The notes under the pieces are model-generated. The model saw only the letters and a program-made list of their open reading frames with translations. It was not told the DNA's origin and ran no database searches. Shown piece after piece: positions 1 to 8,688 of a DNA stretch of 64,000 nucleotides. The translations under genes and the position numbers were made by a program. This DNA comes from Agromyces mangrovi (GTDB lineage: Bacteria; Actinomycetota; Actinomycetes; Actinomycetales; Microbacteriaceae), in contig NZ_AP027737.1 of assembly GCF_030296695.1 (NCBI RefSeq), positions 1,178,001 to 1,242,000 of the forward strand. Reading direction: 5' to 3'. Every line of letters starts with the position of its first letter. Within the stretch, counting starts at the first letter, position 1.

Positions 1-388
1 CCGCGACGAAGCGCGCGATCTCGCGGTCGTGCTCCCAGCTCGCCCACGCGGGCGCACCCCAGCCGTTGAAGACCCAGTCGACCGCGCCGAGCGATCCGTC
101 GTCGCCGAGCACGAACGTGGGCCCCATGTCGCGCATCCAGTAGTCGTCGAGCGGGGCCTCGACCTGCGCGATATGGCCGCCGAGCATGCTGCGGGCATGA
201 GCGGATGCCACGGGGTCAACGACCATCGTCACCGGCTCGAACTCCGCGACGGCGTGGGCCACCGCGGTCCACGCCTCGCGCGCGCGGTCGCCGTCGGCCT
301 CGGATTCGCCGAGCGTGAGGTTCGGGCGCGGGAACGCCATCCACGTGCGCTCGTGCGGGGCGGTCTCGGACGGCATGCGCCAGGTCAT
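1..388 (-). CDS. aguA: Agmatine deiminase (peptidyl-arginine deiminase family), C-terminal part outside window
   Basis: The gene reads leftward from an ATG at 388, preceded by a strong AGGAGG, and is open to the window edge, giving about 129 N-terminal residues. The translation has the family opening MPSETAPHERTWMAFP and the motif DDYWMRDMGPTFV, followed by GAVDWVFNGWG, all characteristic of agmatine deiminase, which converts agmatine to N-carbamoylputrescine in cytosolic polyamine metabolism. The catalytic cysteine lies in the missing C-terminal part and cannot be checked. The gene is divergent from the TetR-type regulator at 506, with a palindrome between them that could control both. A related guanidino-modifying enzyme is possible, but the motif set fits agmatine deiminase best. 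Confidence 0.88.
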   Translation of the reverse strand, partial: MTWRMPSETAPHERTWMAFPRPNLTLGESEADGDRAREAWTAVAHAVAEFEPVTMVVDPVASAHARSMLGGHIAQVEAPLDDYWMRDMGPTFVLGDDGSLGAVDWVFNGWGAPAWASWEHDREIARFVA

Positions 389-436
389 GGTTCCTCCTCG
401 TGGCGGGCGGCGGCCGCTCGGGCGACCGACGCGTTA

Positions 437-452
437 TTGATCATATGGTCAA
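437..452. promoter_or_regulatory. Candidate TetR operator between aguA and the TetR gene
   Basis: The 16-bp sequence TTGATCATATGGTCAA is a near-perfect inverted repeat centred on CATATG, with two mismatched positions. It is the only A+T-rich stretch in the 117-bp divergent region, so it probably also overlaps promoter elements. A TetR-family gene starts 53 bp to the right and agmatine deiminase starts 48 bp to the left. Binding by the adjacent regulator is inferred from position and symmetry only. Confidence 0.5.
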
Positions 453-505
453 CAATCGGCGCGGCGCACCCCCTCAGCGGCATCCGACTGCCTAGACTCG
501 ACGCG

Positions 506-1159
506 ATGACTCGAACGCTTCGCCGGCGCGCCGGCCGGAAGTCGCCCGAGGCTCGGGGGGAACAGATCCAGGCCGCGGCGCGCTCGCTCGCCCTCGACCA
601 GGGCCTGTCGGCGCTCACGCTGCGCAGCATCGCGGCCCGCATCGACGTCACCCCCGCCCTCGTCTCGCACTACCAGCCGAACATGGACGCGCTCATCGCC
701 GCCACCTTCACGTCGATCGTCTCCGAGGAGATCGAGGAGGTCGCCGCCCTGCTCGCCGAGCAGCCCACCCCGACGGCGGGCCTCGCGGCGCTGCTCGACA
801 CGCTCCTCGACGCCGAGCGCGACGACGTCACGATCGTCTGGGTCGAGGCGTGGGCCATGGGCCGGCGCAGCGACGCGCTCGCGGGCGCGATCCGCGGCGA
901 GATGGACGCCTGGCACGACGTGCTGCGTGGCTTCGTCGAGCAGGGCGTCGCCGCGGGCGAGTTCGAGACGGATGCCCCCGATGCGGTCGCCTGGCAGCTG
1001 CTCGGCATGATCGACGGGCTGAACGCCCAGGCGCTCGTGCGCTGGGGCGACCCGGGCGAGCGCGGCTCGATGCTCGGCCGCGCCGTCGAGGGCATGCTCG
1101 GGTTGACGCGCGGCGCGCTGGCGGCGGAGTCACGCGCCAGTGCGGCAACCGCCACCTGA
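506..1159 (+). CDS. TetR/AcrR family transcriptional regulator
   Basis: The protein has 217 residues starting at the ATG at 506. Upstream in-frame codons run into the divergent gene and its promoter, so the longer reading is rejected. Residues about 15-60 form the TetR helix-turn-helix (EQIQAAARSLALDQGLSALT, then RSIAARIDVTPALVSHYQ). The C-terminal part resembles the BetI-type ligand domain, with YxxxMDALI after the recognition helix and a long helical region. It is divergent from agmatine deiminase, so it probably represses that gene in response to agmatine, putrescine or a related amine. This role is inferred from context. No second target is visible. Confidence 0.85.
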   Translation: MTRTLRRRAGRKSPEARGEQIQAAARSLALDQGLSALTLRSIAARIDVTPALVSHYQPNMDALIAATFTSIVSEEIEEVAALLAEQPTPTAGLAALLDTLLDAERDDVTIVWVEAWAMGRRSDALAGAIRGEMDAWHDVLRGFVEQGVAAGEFETDAPDAVAWQLLGMIDGLNAQALVRWGDPGERGSMLGRAVEGMLGLTRGALAAESRASAATAT

Positions 1160-1305
1160 CGCGACCCGCGCGAAACGGACCCGATCGGCCAAAACGCTGG
1201 CGGCAGCCGCATCCGCTCCCCTACTCTGGGCGGAGCGCCGCGGCACGGTCGCCGTCGGTGCATCCAGTCGACGGGTACCAGACGTCCCGAGCGCAGGAGC
1301 CGTGC

Positions 1306-1836
1306 ATGCACGACGCAGCAGACGCACCACGCCACACGCACCACCGACGAATCGACGAACCGACGGGCCTCACCCGCCGCGCACTGACGAGGTCTGCCGC
1401 CTGGTCGGTCCCCGCGATCGCCGTCGCCGCGACCGTTCCGGCGGTCGCCGCGTCGGCCGAGGTGCCCGCGGTCGCGGTCCGAATCCCGTTCTTCAACTGC
1501 TCCACCATCCCCGAATTCCACGTGGAGATCTCGACGAACCCGATACCGGTCGGTGCGCAGTTCCTGGTCTCCGTGACCACGGACGAGGATCTCGGACTGG
1601 TCAGTGCCGGCATCCCCGCGCTCGGCATCGACCTGACGTCCGGTCCCGCCACCGTGACCGGCACCGGCGTCGCATTCGCCCAGACGATCGATATCTCAGT
1701 CGCCATGGGTCTCGAGGGCAGAGGGACCCTCCTGGTTTCGGTCAGCGCTGTGTCCGGAATGACGTTCACGGGCACCACGACGCGCGGCGCGTACCTGCTG
1801 AGGCCCGCCAGCACGGGGTGGGAGTGCTGCTGCTGA
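1306..1836 (+). CDS. Exported protein of unknown function with twin-arginine-type signal
   Basis: The protein has 176 residues. The ATG at 1306 is preceded by GCAGGAGC. The N-terminus carries LTRRALTRSAAW followed by a hydrophobic stretch rich in V, A and P ending in VAASAEV. This resembles the Tat-type signals of small exported proteins common in Microbacteriaceae. The mature part is probably a beta-rich domain (repeated short V/T/G segments such as PIPVGAQFLVSVTTDEDLG) and ends in three cysteines (ECCC), which is unusual. No enzyme motif is recognisable. It stands alone, 146 bp after the TetR gene and 135 bp before the nuclease-helicase gene. Confidence 0.7.
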   Translation: MHDAADAPRHTHHRRIDEPTGLTRRALTRSAAWSVPAIAVAATVPAVAASAEVPAVAVRIPFFNCSTIPEFHVEISTNPIPVGAQFLVSVTTDEDLGLVSAGIPALGIDLTSGPATVTGTGVAFAQTIDISVAMGLEGRGTLLVSVSAVSGMTFTGTTTRGAYLLRPASTGWECCC

Positions 1837-1971
1837 CCGGCTCGGTGTTGCGCCGCTCCGCCTGACGTCCCGGCCGCACTCCCGGTCGGCACGTCGACCG
1901 AACCGCGGTGTCGCCCGTCGCCGCTACCGTGAGGGTGTCGGGCCGCCCGAGCCCGGCGGGCGAGGAGCGGC

Positions 1972-4900
1972 ATGTTCGTACGAGACGGCCGGGTCGTCAC
2001 GAGCGCCAGCGACCTCAAGAAGGCGTCGGAGTGCGAGTTCGCGTTCCTGCGCGCGCTCGACGCGAAGCTCGGTCGCTGCGAACCCGTGCCCGACCCCGAG
2101 GACGCCATGCTCGAGCGTTCGGCGCGCCTCGGCGACCTGCACGAGGAGGAGCGGCTCGCCGCGTACGTCGCGGAGTTCGGCGACGGCGTCGCGCAGATCG
2201 CCCGACCCGACACGCGGAACGCCGACGAGGTGCAGGCGGCGGTCGATGCCACGAACGCCGCGTTCGCCCGCGGCGCCGACGTGGTCTTCCAGGCGACCTT
2301 CGCGACCGACGAGTTCATCGGATTCGCCGACTTCATCGTGCGCGACGCCGACGGCCGCTACCTCGTGCAGGACACCAAGCTCGCCCGCCGCGCCAAGGTG
2401 ACCGCACTGCTGCAGCTCGCCGCGTACGCCGAGCAGCTCGACCGCATCGGCGTGCCGCGTGCCGACACCGCCGAGCTGCTGCTCGGCGACGGCACCGTCT
2501 CGAGCCACCGCATCGACGACCTCATGCCCGCCTACCGGCTGCGTCTCGCGCGCCTGCGCCAGGTGATCGACGAGCGCCTCGCCGACACCGAGCCGGTCGC
2601 GTGGGGCGACGAGCGCTACGCGATCGACGGACGCTGCCCCACCTGCGACCTCGAGGTGCAGGCGCACCGCGACGTGCTGCTCGTCGCGGGCATGCGCGTC
2701 GGCCAGCGGGCGCGGCTCGCGGCGGCGGGCATCCGCACCATCGACGAGCTGGCGGCGTCGCACGGCGACGTCGAGGGCATCGGCCCCTCGGTGCTCGAGG
2801 GGCTGCGCGCGCAGGCGCGGCTGCAGCTCGAGGCCGAGGCGGATGCCGGTGAGCCGGCGCCCAGCAGCACGGACGCGGGCTCCGAGGCATCCGTGCCCGA
2901 CGCCGGCCCAGAGGCATCCGCCGCCCCGCCCCCGCCCCCGCCGTTCCACGTGCGCGACGCCGCCGCGCTCGCGGCCATTCCCGAGCCCGACCGGGGCGAC
3001 CTCTTCTTCGACTTCGAGGGCGACCCGCTCTACTCCGAGGGCGGCGGGCCGTGGTGGGGCATCGACTACCTGTTCGGCATGGTTGACACGGGCGAGCAGT
3101 TCACGCCCATCTGGGCGCACACGTTCGCCGAGGAGCGCCGGGCGCTCGAGCAGTTCCTCGCGTTCGTCGCCGAGCGCCGGCGCCGCCACCCGGGCCTGCA
3201 CATCTACCACTACGCGAGCTACGAGCGCACGCACCTGCTCGGCATGGCCGCGCGCCACGGCGTCGGCGAGGCGGCGGTCGACCAGCTGCTGCGCGAGGGC
3301 GTGTTCGTCGACCTGTACCCCGTCGTGAAGCGCGGGGTGCGCGTCGGCAGCCGCTCGTACTCGATCAAGAAACTCGAGCCGCTGTACATGGGCGACGAGC
3401 TGCGCGAGGCCGAGGTGAAGTCGGGCGGCGACTCGATCCTCGAGTACGTGCGGGCGCGCGACCTGCTCGCCGCGGGCGAGGCCGAGGCCGCGCAGGTCGT
3501 GCTCGACGACCTCGCCGACTACAACCGCTACGACTGCGTCTCGACACTGCGACTGCGCGACTGGCTGCTCGAGCGCGCACGCGAGGAGGGCGTCGCGCCG
3601 GCTCCCCTGCCCGACGCGACCGAGGCCACCGTCGAGTCGTCGCCGCTCGCGGCCGAGCTGCTGGCCCGCGCCGGCGACCCGCTCGCGCCAGGCCGCGACC
3701 CCGAGCGCACCGCCCTCGCGCTGGCCGCTGCGGCGATCGACTACCACGAGCGCGAGCAGAAGAGCTTCTGGTGGGCGCACTTCTTCCGCCTCGAGCAGCC
3801 GATCGAGGAGTGGGAGGACACGCGCGACGTGCTCGTGGTCGAGCCGGCCGGCTCGGTGGTGCTGCGCGACTGGTTCATGGAGGACGACTCGCGCCAGCGC
3901 AAGCCCCGCCGCCACGTGCTGCTGCGCGGGCGCATCGCGCCGGGCAGCCGGTTCTCCACCGGCGCGAAGCCGTTCGCGCTCTACGAGCCGCCGGGTCCGT
4001 TCGGCCTGCCCGGCCCCCGGCCCACCACGCGCGTGCCGCTCGCGGTGGGCGTGCTGGAGGTGCGCGACGACGGCGTCGTCATCGAGGAGATCCTCCGCGA
4101 CGACACCGAGCCGTGGCGCGAGCTGCCGACCGCACTCGCGCCGAGCCCGCCGCCGAACGCGGGCGCGCAGAAGGGCGCCATCGCCGAGTGGGCCCGCGAC
4201 CTCGTGCGCACCCTGCCCGACTGGCCACGCAACCCGGCTGCGGACGTGCTGCGCCGAGTGCCGCCGCGCACGCGGAGCGGCGCGCTGCCCGCGAGCGCCG
4301 ACCCGGTGGCATCCGTCACCGACGCCCTGCTCGACCTCGACGACTCGTACCTCGCCGTGCAGGGCCCGCCCGGCACGGGCAAGACCTACGTCGGCTCGCA
4401 CGTCATCGCCCGCCTCGTCGCCGAGCACCGCTGGCGCATCGGCGTCGTCGCGCAGTCCCACGCGGTCGTCGAGCACCTGCTCGCGCGCATCGTCGACGCC
4501 GGGCTCGACGCCGACCTGGTCGCCAAGGCGCCGAAGGACCCGGATGCCCCGCCACCGCCCTTCACCGTGATCGCGAAGAACGGCGTGGGCGAGTACACGC
4601 GCGCACACGCGGCATCCGGCTACGTCGTCGGCGGCACCGCCTGGGACTTCGCCAACCTCGGCCGGTTCGATCGCCGCAGCCTCGACCTGCTCGTCATCGA
4701 CGAGGCCGGCCAGTTCTCGCTCGCGTCGACCATCGCGGTCGGCGTGGCCGCGCGCAACCTGCTGCTGCTCGGCGACCCGCAGCAGCTGCCGCAGGTGAGC
4801 CAGGGCATCCACCCCGAGCCCGTCGACGGGTCGGCGCTCGGCTGGGTGGCCGACGGGCACGACGTGCTGCCGCCCGAGTTCGGCGTCTTCCTCGCCGAGA

Positions 4901-5550
4901 GCCGGCGGATGCACCCCGCCGTCGCCGCGCCCGTGTCGGTGCTGTCGTACGAGGGGGCGCTGCGCTCGCACGCCTCGGCCGGGTCGCGTGCGATCGAGGG
5001 CATCGAGCCCGGGCTGCATCCGGTGCCCCTCGAGCACCACGGCAACGCCACCGAGTCGCCGGAGGAGGCCGCCGAGGTCGTGCGTCTCGTCGCCTCCCTG
5101 CTGGAGCGCGGCTTCACCGACGGCGCCGCCGGCGGCACCGCCGCCCGCCCGCTCGCGCAGTCCGACCTGATCGTCGTCACGCCGTACAACGCGCAGCTCG
5201 CGCTCGTGCGCGGTGCGCTCGACGCGGCCGGGTACCCCGACGTGCCGGTCGGCACGGTCGACAAGTTCCAGGGCCAGGAGGCGGCCGTGGCGATCGTGTC
5301 GCTCGCTGCCTCGAGCGCCGCCGAGGTGCCGCGCGGCATCGACTTCCTGCTGCTGAAGAACCGCCTGAACGTCGCCGTCTCGCGGGCGAAGGTCGCCGCG
5401 TACCTCGTCTACTCGCCGGGGCTGCTCGACTACCTGCCGTACACCCCCGACGGGCTCACGCAGCTCAGCGGCTTCATCCGCCTCGTCGGGCGCGAGCCCG
5501 CTGCTGTGGAAGCTGGGAATACCTCGCAGCTTGCCGACGTAGTCTCCTGA
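1972..5550 (+). CDS. TM0106-family RecB-like nuclease fused to an SF1 DNA helicase
   Basis: The protein has 1192 residues; the ATG at 1972 follows GAGGAGCGG. The order is: a RecB/Cas4-like nuclease of the TM0106 family (about 1-230, with VQDTKLARR at the core and cysteines near residue 20 and in GRCPTC that could bind an Fe-S cluster); a helix-hairpin-helix-like stretch; an RNase H-like YprB-type domain (from about 343, DLFFDFEGDP); and an SF1 helicase with Walker A GPPGTGKT (about 799), Walker B VIDEAGQ, and the C-terminal motifs DKFQGQE and NRLNVAVSRAK. Such proteins are predicted to process DNA ends in repair or defence. The glutaredoxin-like gene begins one base after its stop, so the two are probably co-transcribed. 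Confidence 0.88.
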   Translation: MFVRDGRVVTSASDLKKASECEFAFLRALDAKLGRCEPVPDPEDAMLERSARLGDLHEEERLAAYVAEFGDGVAQIARPDTRNADEVQAAVDATNAAFARGADVVFQATFATDEFIGFADFIVRDADGRYLVQDTKLARRAKVTALLQLAAYAEQLDRIGVPRADTAELLLGDGTVSSHRIDDLMPAYRLRLARLRQVIDERLADTEPVAWGDERYAIDGRCPTCDLEVQAHRDVLLVAGMRVGQRARLAAAGIRTIDELAASHGDVEGIGPSVLEGLRAQARLQLEAEADAGEPAPSSTDAGSEASVPDAGPEASAAPPPPPPFHVRDAAALAAIPEPDRGDLFFDFEGDPLYSEGGGPWWGIDYLFGMVDTGEQFTPIWAHTFAEERRALEQFLAFVAERRRRHPGLHIYHYASYERTHLLGMAARHGVGEAAVDQLLREGVFVDLYPVVKRGVRVGSRSYSIKKLEPLYMGDELREAEVKSGGDSILEYVRARDLLAAGEAEAAQVVLDDLADYNRYDCVSTLRLRDWLLERAREEGVAPAPLPDATEATVESSPLAAELLARAGDPLAPGRDPERTALALAAAAIDYHEREQKSFWWAHFFRLEQPIEEWEDTRDVLVVEPAGSVVLRDWFMEDDSRQRKPRRHVLLRGRIAPGSRFSTGAKPFALYEPPGPFGLPGPRPTTRVPLAVGVLEVRDDGVVIEEILRDDTEPWRELPTALAPSPPPNAGAQKGAIAEWARDLVRTLPDWPRNPAADVLRRVPPRTRSGALPASADPVASVTDALLDLDDSYLAVQGPPGTGKTYVGSHVIARLVAEHRWRIGVVAQSHAVVEHLLARIVDAGLDADLVAKAPKDPDAPPPPFTVIAKNGVGEYTRAHAASGYVVGGTAWDFANLGRFDRRSLDLLVIDEAGQFSLASTIAVGVAARNLLLLGDPQQLPQVSQGIHPEPVDGSALGWVADGHDVLPPEFGVFLAESRRMHPAVAAPVSVLSYEGALRSHASAGSRAIEGIEPGLHPVPLEHHGNATESPEEAAEVVRLVASLLERGFTDGAAGGTAARPLAQSDLIVVTPYNAQLALVRGALDAAGYPDVPVGTVDKFQGQEAAVAIVSLAASSAAEVPRGIDFLLLKNRLNVAVSRAKVAAYLVYSPGLLDYLPYTPDGLTQLSGFIRLVGREPAAVEAGNTSQLADVVS

Positions 5551-5551
5551 T

Positions 5552-5833
5552 GTGACTTCCCCTGCACCACAGCTCACCCCTGCCCGCGTGACCATGTACG
5601 GCGCCGAATGGTGCGGCGACTGCCGCCGCTCGAAGGCGCTGCTCGACCGCCTCGACGTCGACTACGACTACGTCGACCTCGAGGAGGAGTTCGACGGCGC
5701 CGAGCGCGCCAAGGCGATCAGCGGCCGCACCAGCATCCCCGTCATCGTGTTCCCCGACGGCACGCACGTCGTCGAGCCGACCGACGCGGAGCTCGAGGCC
5801 AAGCTCGCGCTCGACGAGGCGCCCGCTGCGTAG
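5552..5833 (+). CDS. Glutaredoxin/mycoredoxin-like thiol oxidoreductase
   Basis: The protein has 93 residues and begins at GTG 5552, one base after the preceding stop. A thioredoxin-fold start (VTMYGAEWCGDCRRSKALLD) carries the active-site pair CGDC, followed by SIPVIVFPDG with the cis-proline typical of glutaredoxins. In actinobacteria such small proteins act as mycoredoxins, reducing mycothiol mixed disulfides in the cytosol. The CGDC centre differs from the CGYC of characterised mycoredoxin-1, so the partner thiol is uncertain. The tight coupling to a nuclease-helicase that may carry an Fe-S cluster is suggestive but does not prove a functional link. Confidence 0.82.
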   Translation: MTSPAPQLTPARVTMYGAEWCGDCRRSKALLDRLDVDYDYVDLEEEFDGAERAKAISGRTSIPVIVFPDGTHVVEPTDAELEAKLALDEAPAA

Positions 5834-5840
5834 CCGGCCC

Positions 5841-5856
5841 GACCCCGACCGGGGTC
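5841..5856. terminator. Short hairpin between convergent genes
   Basis: GACCCC-GACC-GGGGTC forms a 6-bp G/C stem between the stop of the glutaredoxin-like gene and the stop of the convergent oxidoreductase gene, touching the latter. There is no clear U tract on either strand, so a terminator role is tentative. Confidence 0.35.
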
Positions 5857-6850
5857 AGGCGAGCGCGGGGATGACCTCGCGCTCGAACAGCTCCAGCCCC
5901 GAGCGGTCGTACGCCGCCTCGGGGAAGTAGTGGATCGAGTACCCCAGGCCGCGATCGCGCATGTCCTGCAGGCGCTCGATCATCTGCTCGACCGTGCCGG
6001 TGCCGAACGCACCGTCGCCGCGGTACGCGGCCATGTATCGCTCGACCGCGTCGGCGGGCATCGCCGACGCCGCCCGCGCCTCGATCGCGGCGAGCCGCTC
6101 GGCGACCTCCGCTTCGGTCTCGCCGATGACCGTGTTGTAGTTCGTGCTGCGCACGATCTGGTCGAAGTCGGTGCCGACCGCCTCGGCGTGCCCGCGCAGC
6201 AGGTCGCTGCGCCGGCTGAAGTCGTCGGGCACGCCGTTGCCGAAGTTCGTGTACTGCGCGTAGCGCGCCGCGATGCGCAGCGTCACCTTCTCGCCGCCGC
6301 CCGCGATCCACAGCGGGATGCCGCCGTCCTGCAAGGGCTGCGGATGCACCAGGGCACCCGACACCCGGTAGTACTCGCCGTCGAGGCTGGCCTCGCCCGT
6401 CGCCCACGCCTGCCGCATGAGCTCGACGCCCTCGCGGAGCATCCGCAGCCGGTCGCGCACCGGCGGGAACCCGTACCCGTAGGCCTCCCACTCGTGCTCG
6501 TACCAGCCGGCGCCGATGCCCATCTCGACGCGGCCGCCCGACACGATGTCGACCGTCGCGGCGACCTTCGCGAGGTACATCGGGTTGCGGTAGCCCATGC
6601 AGGTGCACATCTGGCCCAGCCGCACCCGCTCGGTGACCGCGGCGAACGCCGACATGAGCGACCACGCCTCGTGCGTGGCCTCGGCGCTCGGCACGGGCAC
6701 GGTGTGGAAGTGGTCGTAGACCCAGATCGACTCCCACGCGCCGCCGTCGGCGTAGGCGGCGAGGTCGCGCATCACCCGCCACTGCTCGGCCGGCTCGATG
6801 CCGACCAGGTCGTGCCGCCAGCCCTGAGGTACGAACATCCCGAATCGCAT
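5855..6850 (-). CDS. LLM-class (luciferase-like) F420-dependent oxidoreductase
   Basis: The protein has 331 residues, from ATG 6850. It is a single TIM-barrel luciferase-like domain: MRFGMFVPQGW at the first strand, GGAWESIWVYDHFHTVP, IVSGGRVEMGIGAGWYEHEW (the conserved barrel loop of the F420-dependent subgroup), then IPLWIAGGGEKVTLRIAARY. The family uses F420H2 or FMNH2 to reduce or oxidise small molecules. The substrate cannot be predicted. The motif set favours F420 over FMN. It is a single-gene unit converging with the nuclease-helicase pair. This is one of four members of this superfamily in the window. Confidence 0.85.
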   Translation of the reverse strand: MRFGMFVPQGWRHDLVGIEPAEQWRVMRDLAAYADGGAWESIWVYDHFHTVPVPSAEATHEAWSLMSAFAAVTERVRLGQMCTCMGYRNPMYLAKVAATVDIVSGGRVEMGIGAGWYEHEWEAYGYGFPPVRDRLRMLREGVELMRQAWATGEASLDGEYYRVSGALVHPQPLQDGGIPLWIAGGGEKVTLRIAARYAQYTNFGNGVPDDFSRRSDLLRGHAEAVGTDFDQIVRSTNYNTVIGETEAEVAERLAAIEARAASAMPADAVERYMAAYRGDGAFGTGTVEQMIERLQDMRDRGLGYSIHYFPEAAYDRSGLELFEREVIPALA

Positions 6851-6951
6851 GGGTCGAGCCTACGCACGCCCGAGCCGCTCGGGCCCCGCCCCGGCAAGGT
6901 CGGGGGATGCACTGATGCGTTTCACCCGGAGCGGGCCATAGCGTCCCCTGC

Positions 6952-7350
6952 ATGGTCGTCTTCCGGAAGCGCTGTACCTACGACGCAGCCGACTTCGCCG
7001 CGTCCGCCGTGTACACCGGGGAGCGCCGCCTCGTGCACGTGACAGGGTCGGGCGTGTGCCCGACCGACGGCTGGACGCTGGAACTCGTCGCCGAGCCGGG
7101 GCGATCGGAGGCGACCGGCTCCCTCGCGGTCGCACTCCGCGAGGTTCCCGCCGACCGCTCGCAGGTGCGCGTGCTCACCCGCGTGGGCGTCGACGACTGG
7201 TTCGAGTCGCCCCGCGCCTCCGAGGTGCTCGTGCACACGCCGGCCGGCGACCTGCGCATCCCGATCGCCGAGCCGCACCCCGACCGCCTCCGCCCCGCCG
7301 AGCTCGACCAGGAGCCCGTCTTCCAGCTCCTCTCCGAGCCCACCGCCTGA
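6952..7350 (+). CDS. Hypothetical protein
   Basis: The protein has 132 residues from ATG 6952. Third codon positions are almost all G or C, as in neighbouring genes, which supports this frame over overlapping minus-strand frames. It is probably beta-rich (CTYDAADFAASAVYTGERRL and DGWTLELVAEPG) and has no signal peptide, membrane segment or recognisable catalytic motif. A CATAGC sequence lies about 15 bases upstream of the ATG and no clear Shine-Dalgarno is present, so translation could be leaderless. The neighbours are two luciferase-like oxidoreductases, one on each side. I do not recognise the family. Confidence 0.6.
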   Translation: MVVFRKRCTYDAADFAASAVYTGERRLVHVTGSGVCPTDGWTLELVAEPGRSEATGSLAVALREVPADRSQVRVLTRVGVDDWFESPRASEVLVHTPAGDLRIPIAEPHPDRLRPAELDQEPVFQLLSEPTA

Positions 7351-7432
7351 GCGACGTCCGCATCCAGGTCGCGACGCGCGACCGCCGCGCCACCCCGGAA
7401 TACCCGCCTCCACCGCCGCGTTGGCCCGTGCG

Positions 7433-8487
7433 ATGACCGCACCGCTGCACCTCTCCGCACTCGACCTCGTTCCGGTGCGCTCCGGCCAGACCTCCGCGCA
7501 GGCCGTCGCCGCCTCGATGCGGCTGGCGACGCTCGCCGACGGGCTCGGGTTCACCCGCTACTGGTTCGCCGAGCACCACAACATGCCGGCCGTCGCGTCG
7601 ACGACGCCGCCGGTGCTCATCGCCGCCGCTGCGGCTCGTACCGAGCGCATCCGCGTCGGGTCGGGCGGGGTCATGCTGCCGAACCACTCGCCGCTCGTCG
7701 TCGCCGAGCAGTTCGCCGCGCTCGAGGCGCTCGCGCCCGGCCGCATCGACCTGGGCCTCGGCCGCGCGCCGGGCAGCGACGGCGTCATCACGCAGCTGCT
7801 GCGCATGTCGGGCACGACGAGCGACGTCGACCGGTTCGGCGACCACGTCGCCGACATCGCGGCGCTCGTGCAGCCGGACGGCGCGACGCTGCGCCTCACG
7901 AGCGGACGCGAGTACGCGGTGCACGCGACCCCCGGGCATCCGGCACCCCGACGATCTGGCTGCTGGGGTCGAGCGACTTCTCGGCGCGCCTCGCGGCCGA
8001 GCTCGGACTGCCCTACGTCTTCGCGTACCACTTCTCGGGCGAGGGCATCGAGCGCGCGCTCGAGCTCTACCGCACGGGCTACCGGCCGAGCGAGGCGCAC
8101 CCCGAGCCGCGCACGTTCCTCACGCTGAACGCCTCGGTCGCCGAGACGCACGACGAGGCCCACGCCCGGGCGCTGCCGCAGCTGCGGGGCATGGCGCGCA
8201 TCCAGACCGGCCGACCGCTGCAGGCGCTCGAGACGGTCGACGAGGCCACAGCCGCGACGCCCGACCAGGCGACGGCGCAGGTCGTCGCCGCGATGGAGCG
8301 CCGCTGGGTGATCGGCGCGGCAGCCGACGCCGCGGCCGAGGTGCGCCTGCTCGCCGAGCGGTACGGGGTCGACGAGGTGATGGTCTCGCCGGTCTCGGGC
8401 GCGTACGCGCACGAGGGGGCGGATGGCTCGCCGGGACGCGAGCGCACCCTCGAGCTGCTCGCCCGCGAGCTCCTCACGTCCGTGTGA
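7433..8487 (+). CDS. LLM-class flavin-dependent oxidoreductase (MsnO8/YhbW-like), frameshifted in this sequence
   Basis: Two overlapping frames together make one protein of about 350 residues. The first carries LSALDLVPVRSGQ, RYWFAEHHNMPAVAST, GSGGVMLPNHSPLVVAEQF and GRIDLGLGRAPGSDG. The second continues with TIWLLGSSDFSARLAAELGL, AYHFSGEG and the C-terminal part. These are the conserved blocks of the subgroup resembling YhbW and MsnO8. The frame is lost at the C run 7946-7949 (CACCCCGACG). One extra C restores PAPPTIWLLGSS, the expected family sequence. The same kind of deletion hits seven other genes here, so a sequence error is likelier than gene decay. The substrate is unknown and the cofactor is probably FMN. 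Confidence 0.8.
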
Positions 8488-8490
8488 GGC

Positions 8491-8620
8491 ACTTTTCAGG
8501 AAACGCCTCCGGCCCGGTGGCGTGGCGTTGCGCCGGCCGGTCGGCCACGCAGCATCCGTGCGCCTCGGGCGCGGCCGACGCAGCATCGGGCCATCGGCGC
8601 CGCCCGGGTTCCTGAAAAGC
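8491..8620. repeat. Long intergenic inverted-repeat element, copy A
   Basis: This 130-bp element starts with CTTTTCAGGAA (8492-8502) and ends with TTCCTGAAAAG (8609-8619), a perfect 11-bp inverted repeat, with a very GC-rich interior containing GCATCCGTGCGC. It starts four bases after the stop of the upstream oxidoreductase. A second copy with the same ends, nearly the same length and a related interior lies at 32866-32997. No ORF fits inside. It could be a miniature mobile element, a REP-like palindrome or a structured RNA; the sequence alone does not decide. Confidence 0.7.
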
Positions 8621-8688
8621 GCCCGTAACCCGGGACGAAGGCTGGGCAAGTACGATCGAAGCCAGGCGAGCGAGGCAGGGGATCGCGG

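Noticed and set aside
29..505. N-terminal extension of the TetR gene upstream of 506
   Set aside because: The extended frame runs antisense through the agmatine deiminase gene and across the divergent promoter. The HTH domain begins shortly after codon 1 of the ATG at 506.
1924..5595. A 1223-codon open frame on the minus strand opposite the nuclease-helicase gene
   Set aside because: It is a by-product of extreme G/C bias at third codon positions. It has low-complexity R/H/E/V-rich composition without domains, while the plus-strand frame has clear nuclease and helicase motifs. The same applies to the long antisense frames opposite mrpA, SDR, HutH and other genes.
6922..7554. Minus-strand frame overlapping the hypothetical gene at 6952-7350
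   Set aside because: It overlaps the 5' end of the next oxidoreductase gene and has weaker third-position bias and no start signal. The plus-strand frame fits better.
8491..8620. The long inverted repeat as an ordinary Rho-independent terminator
   Set aside because: The arms are about 107 bp apart with no U tract, unlike the compact hairpins at 9174 and 14266. A related copy with the same length suggests a repeat family instead.
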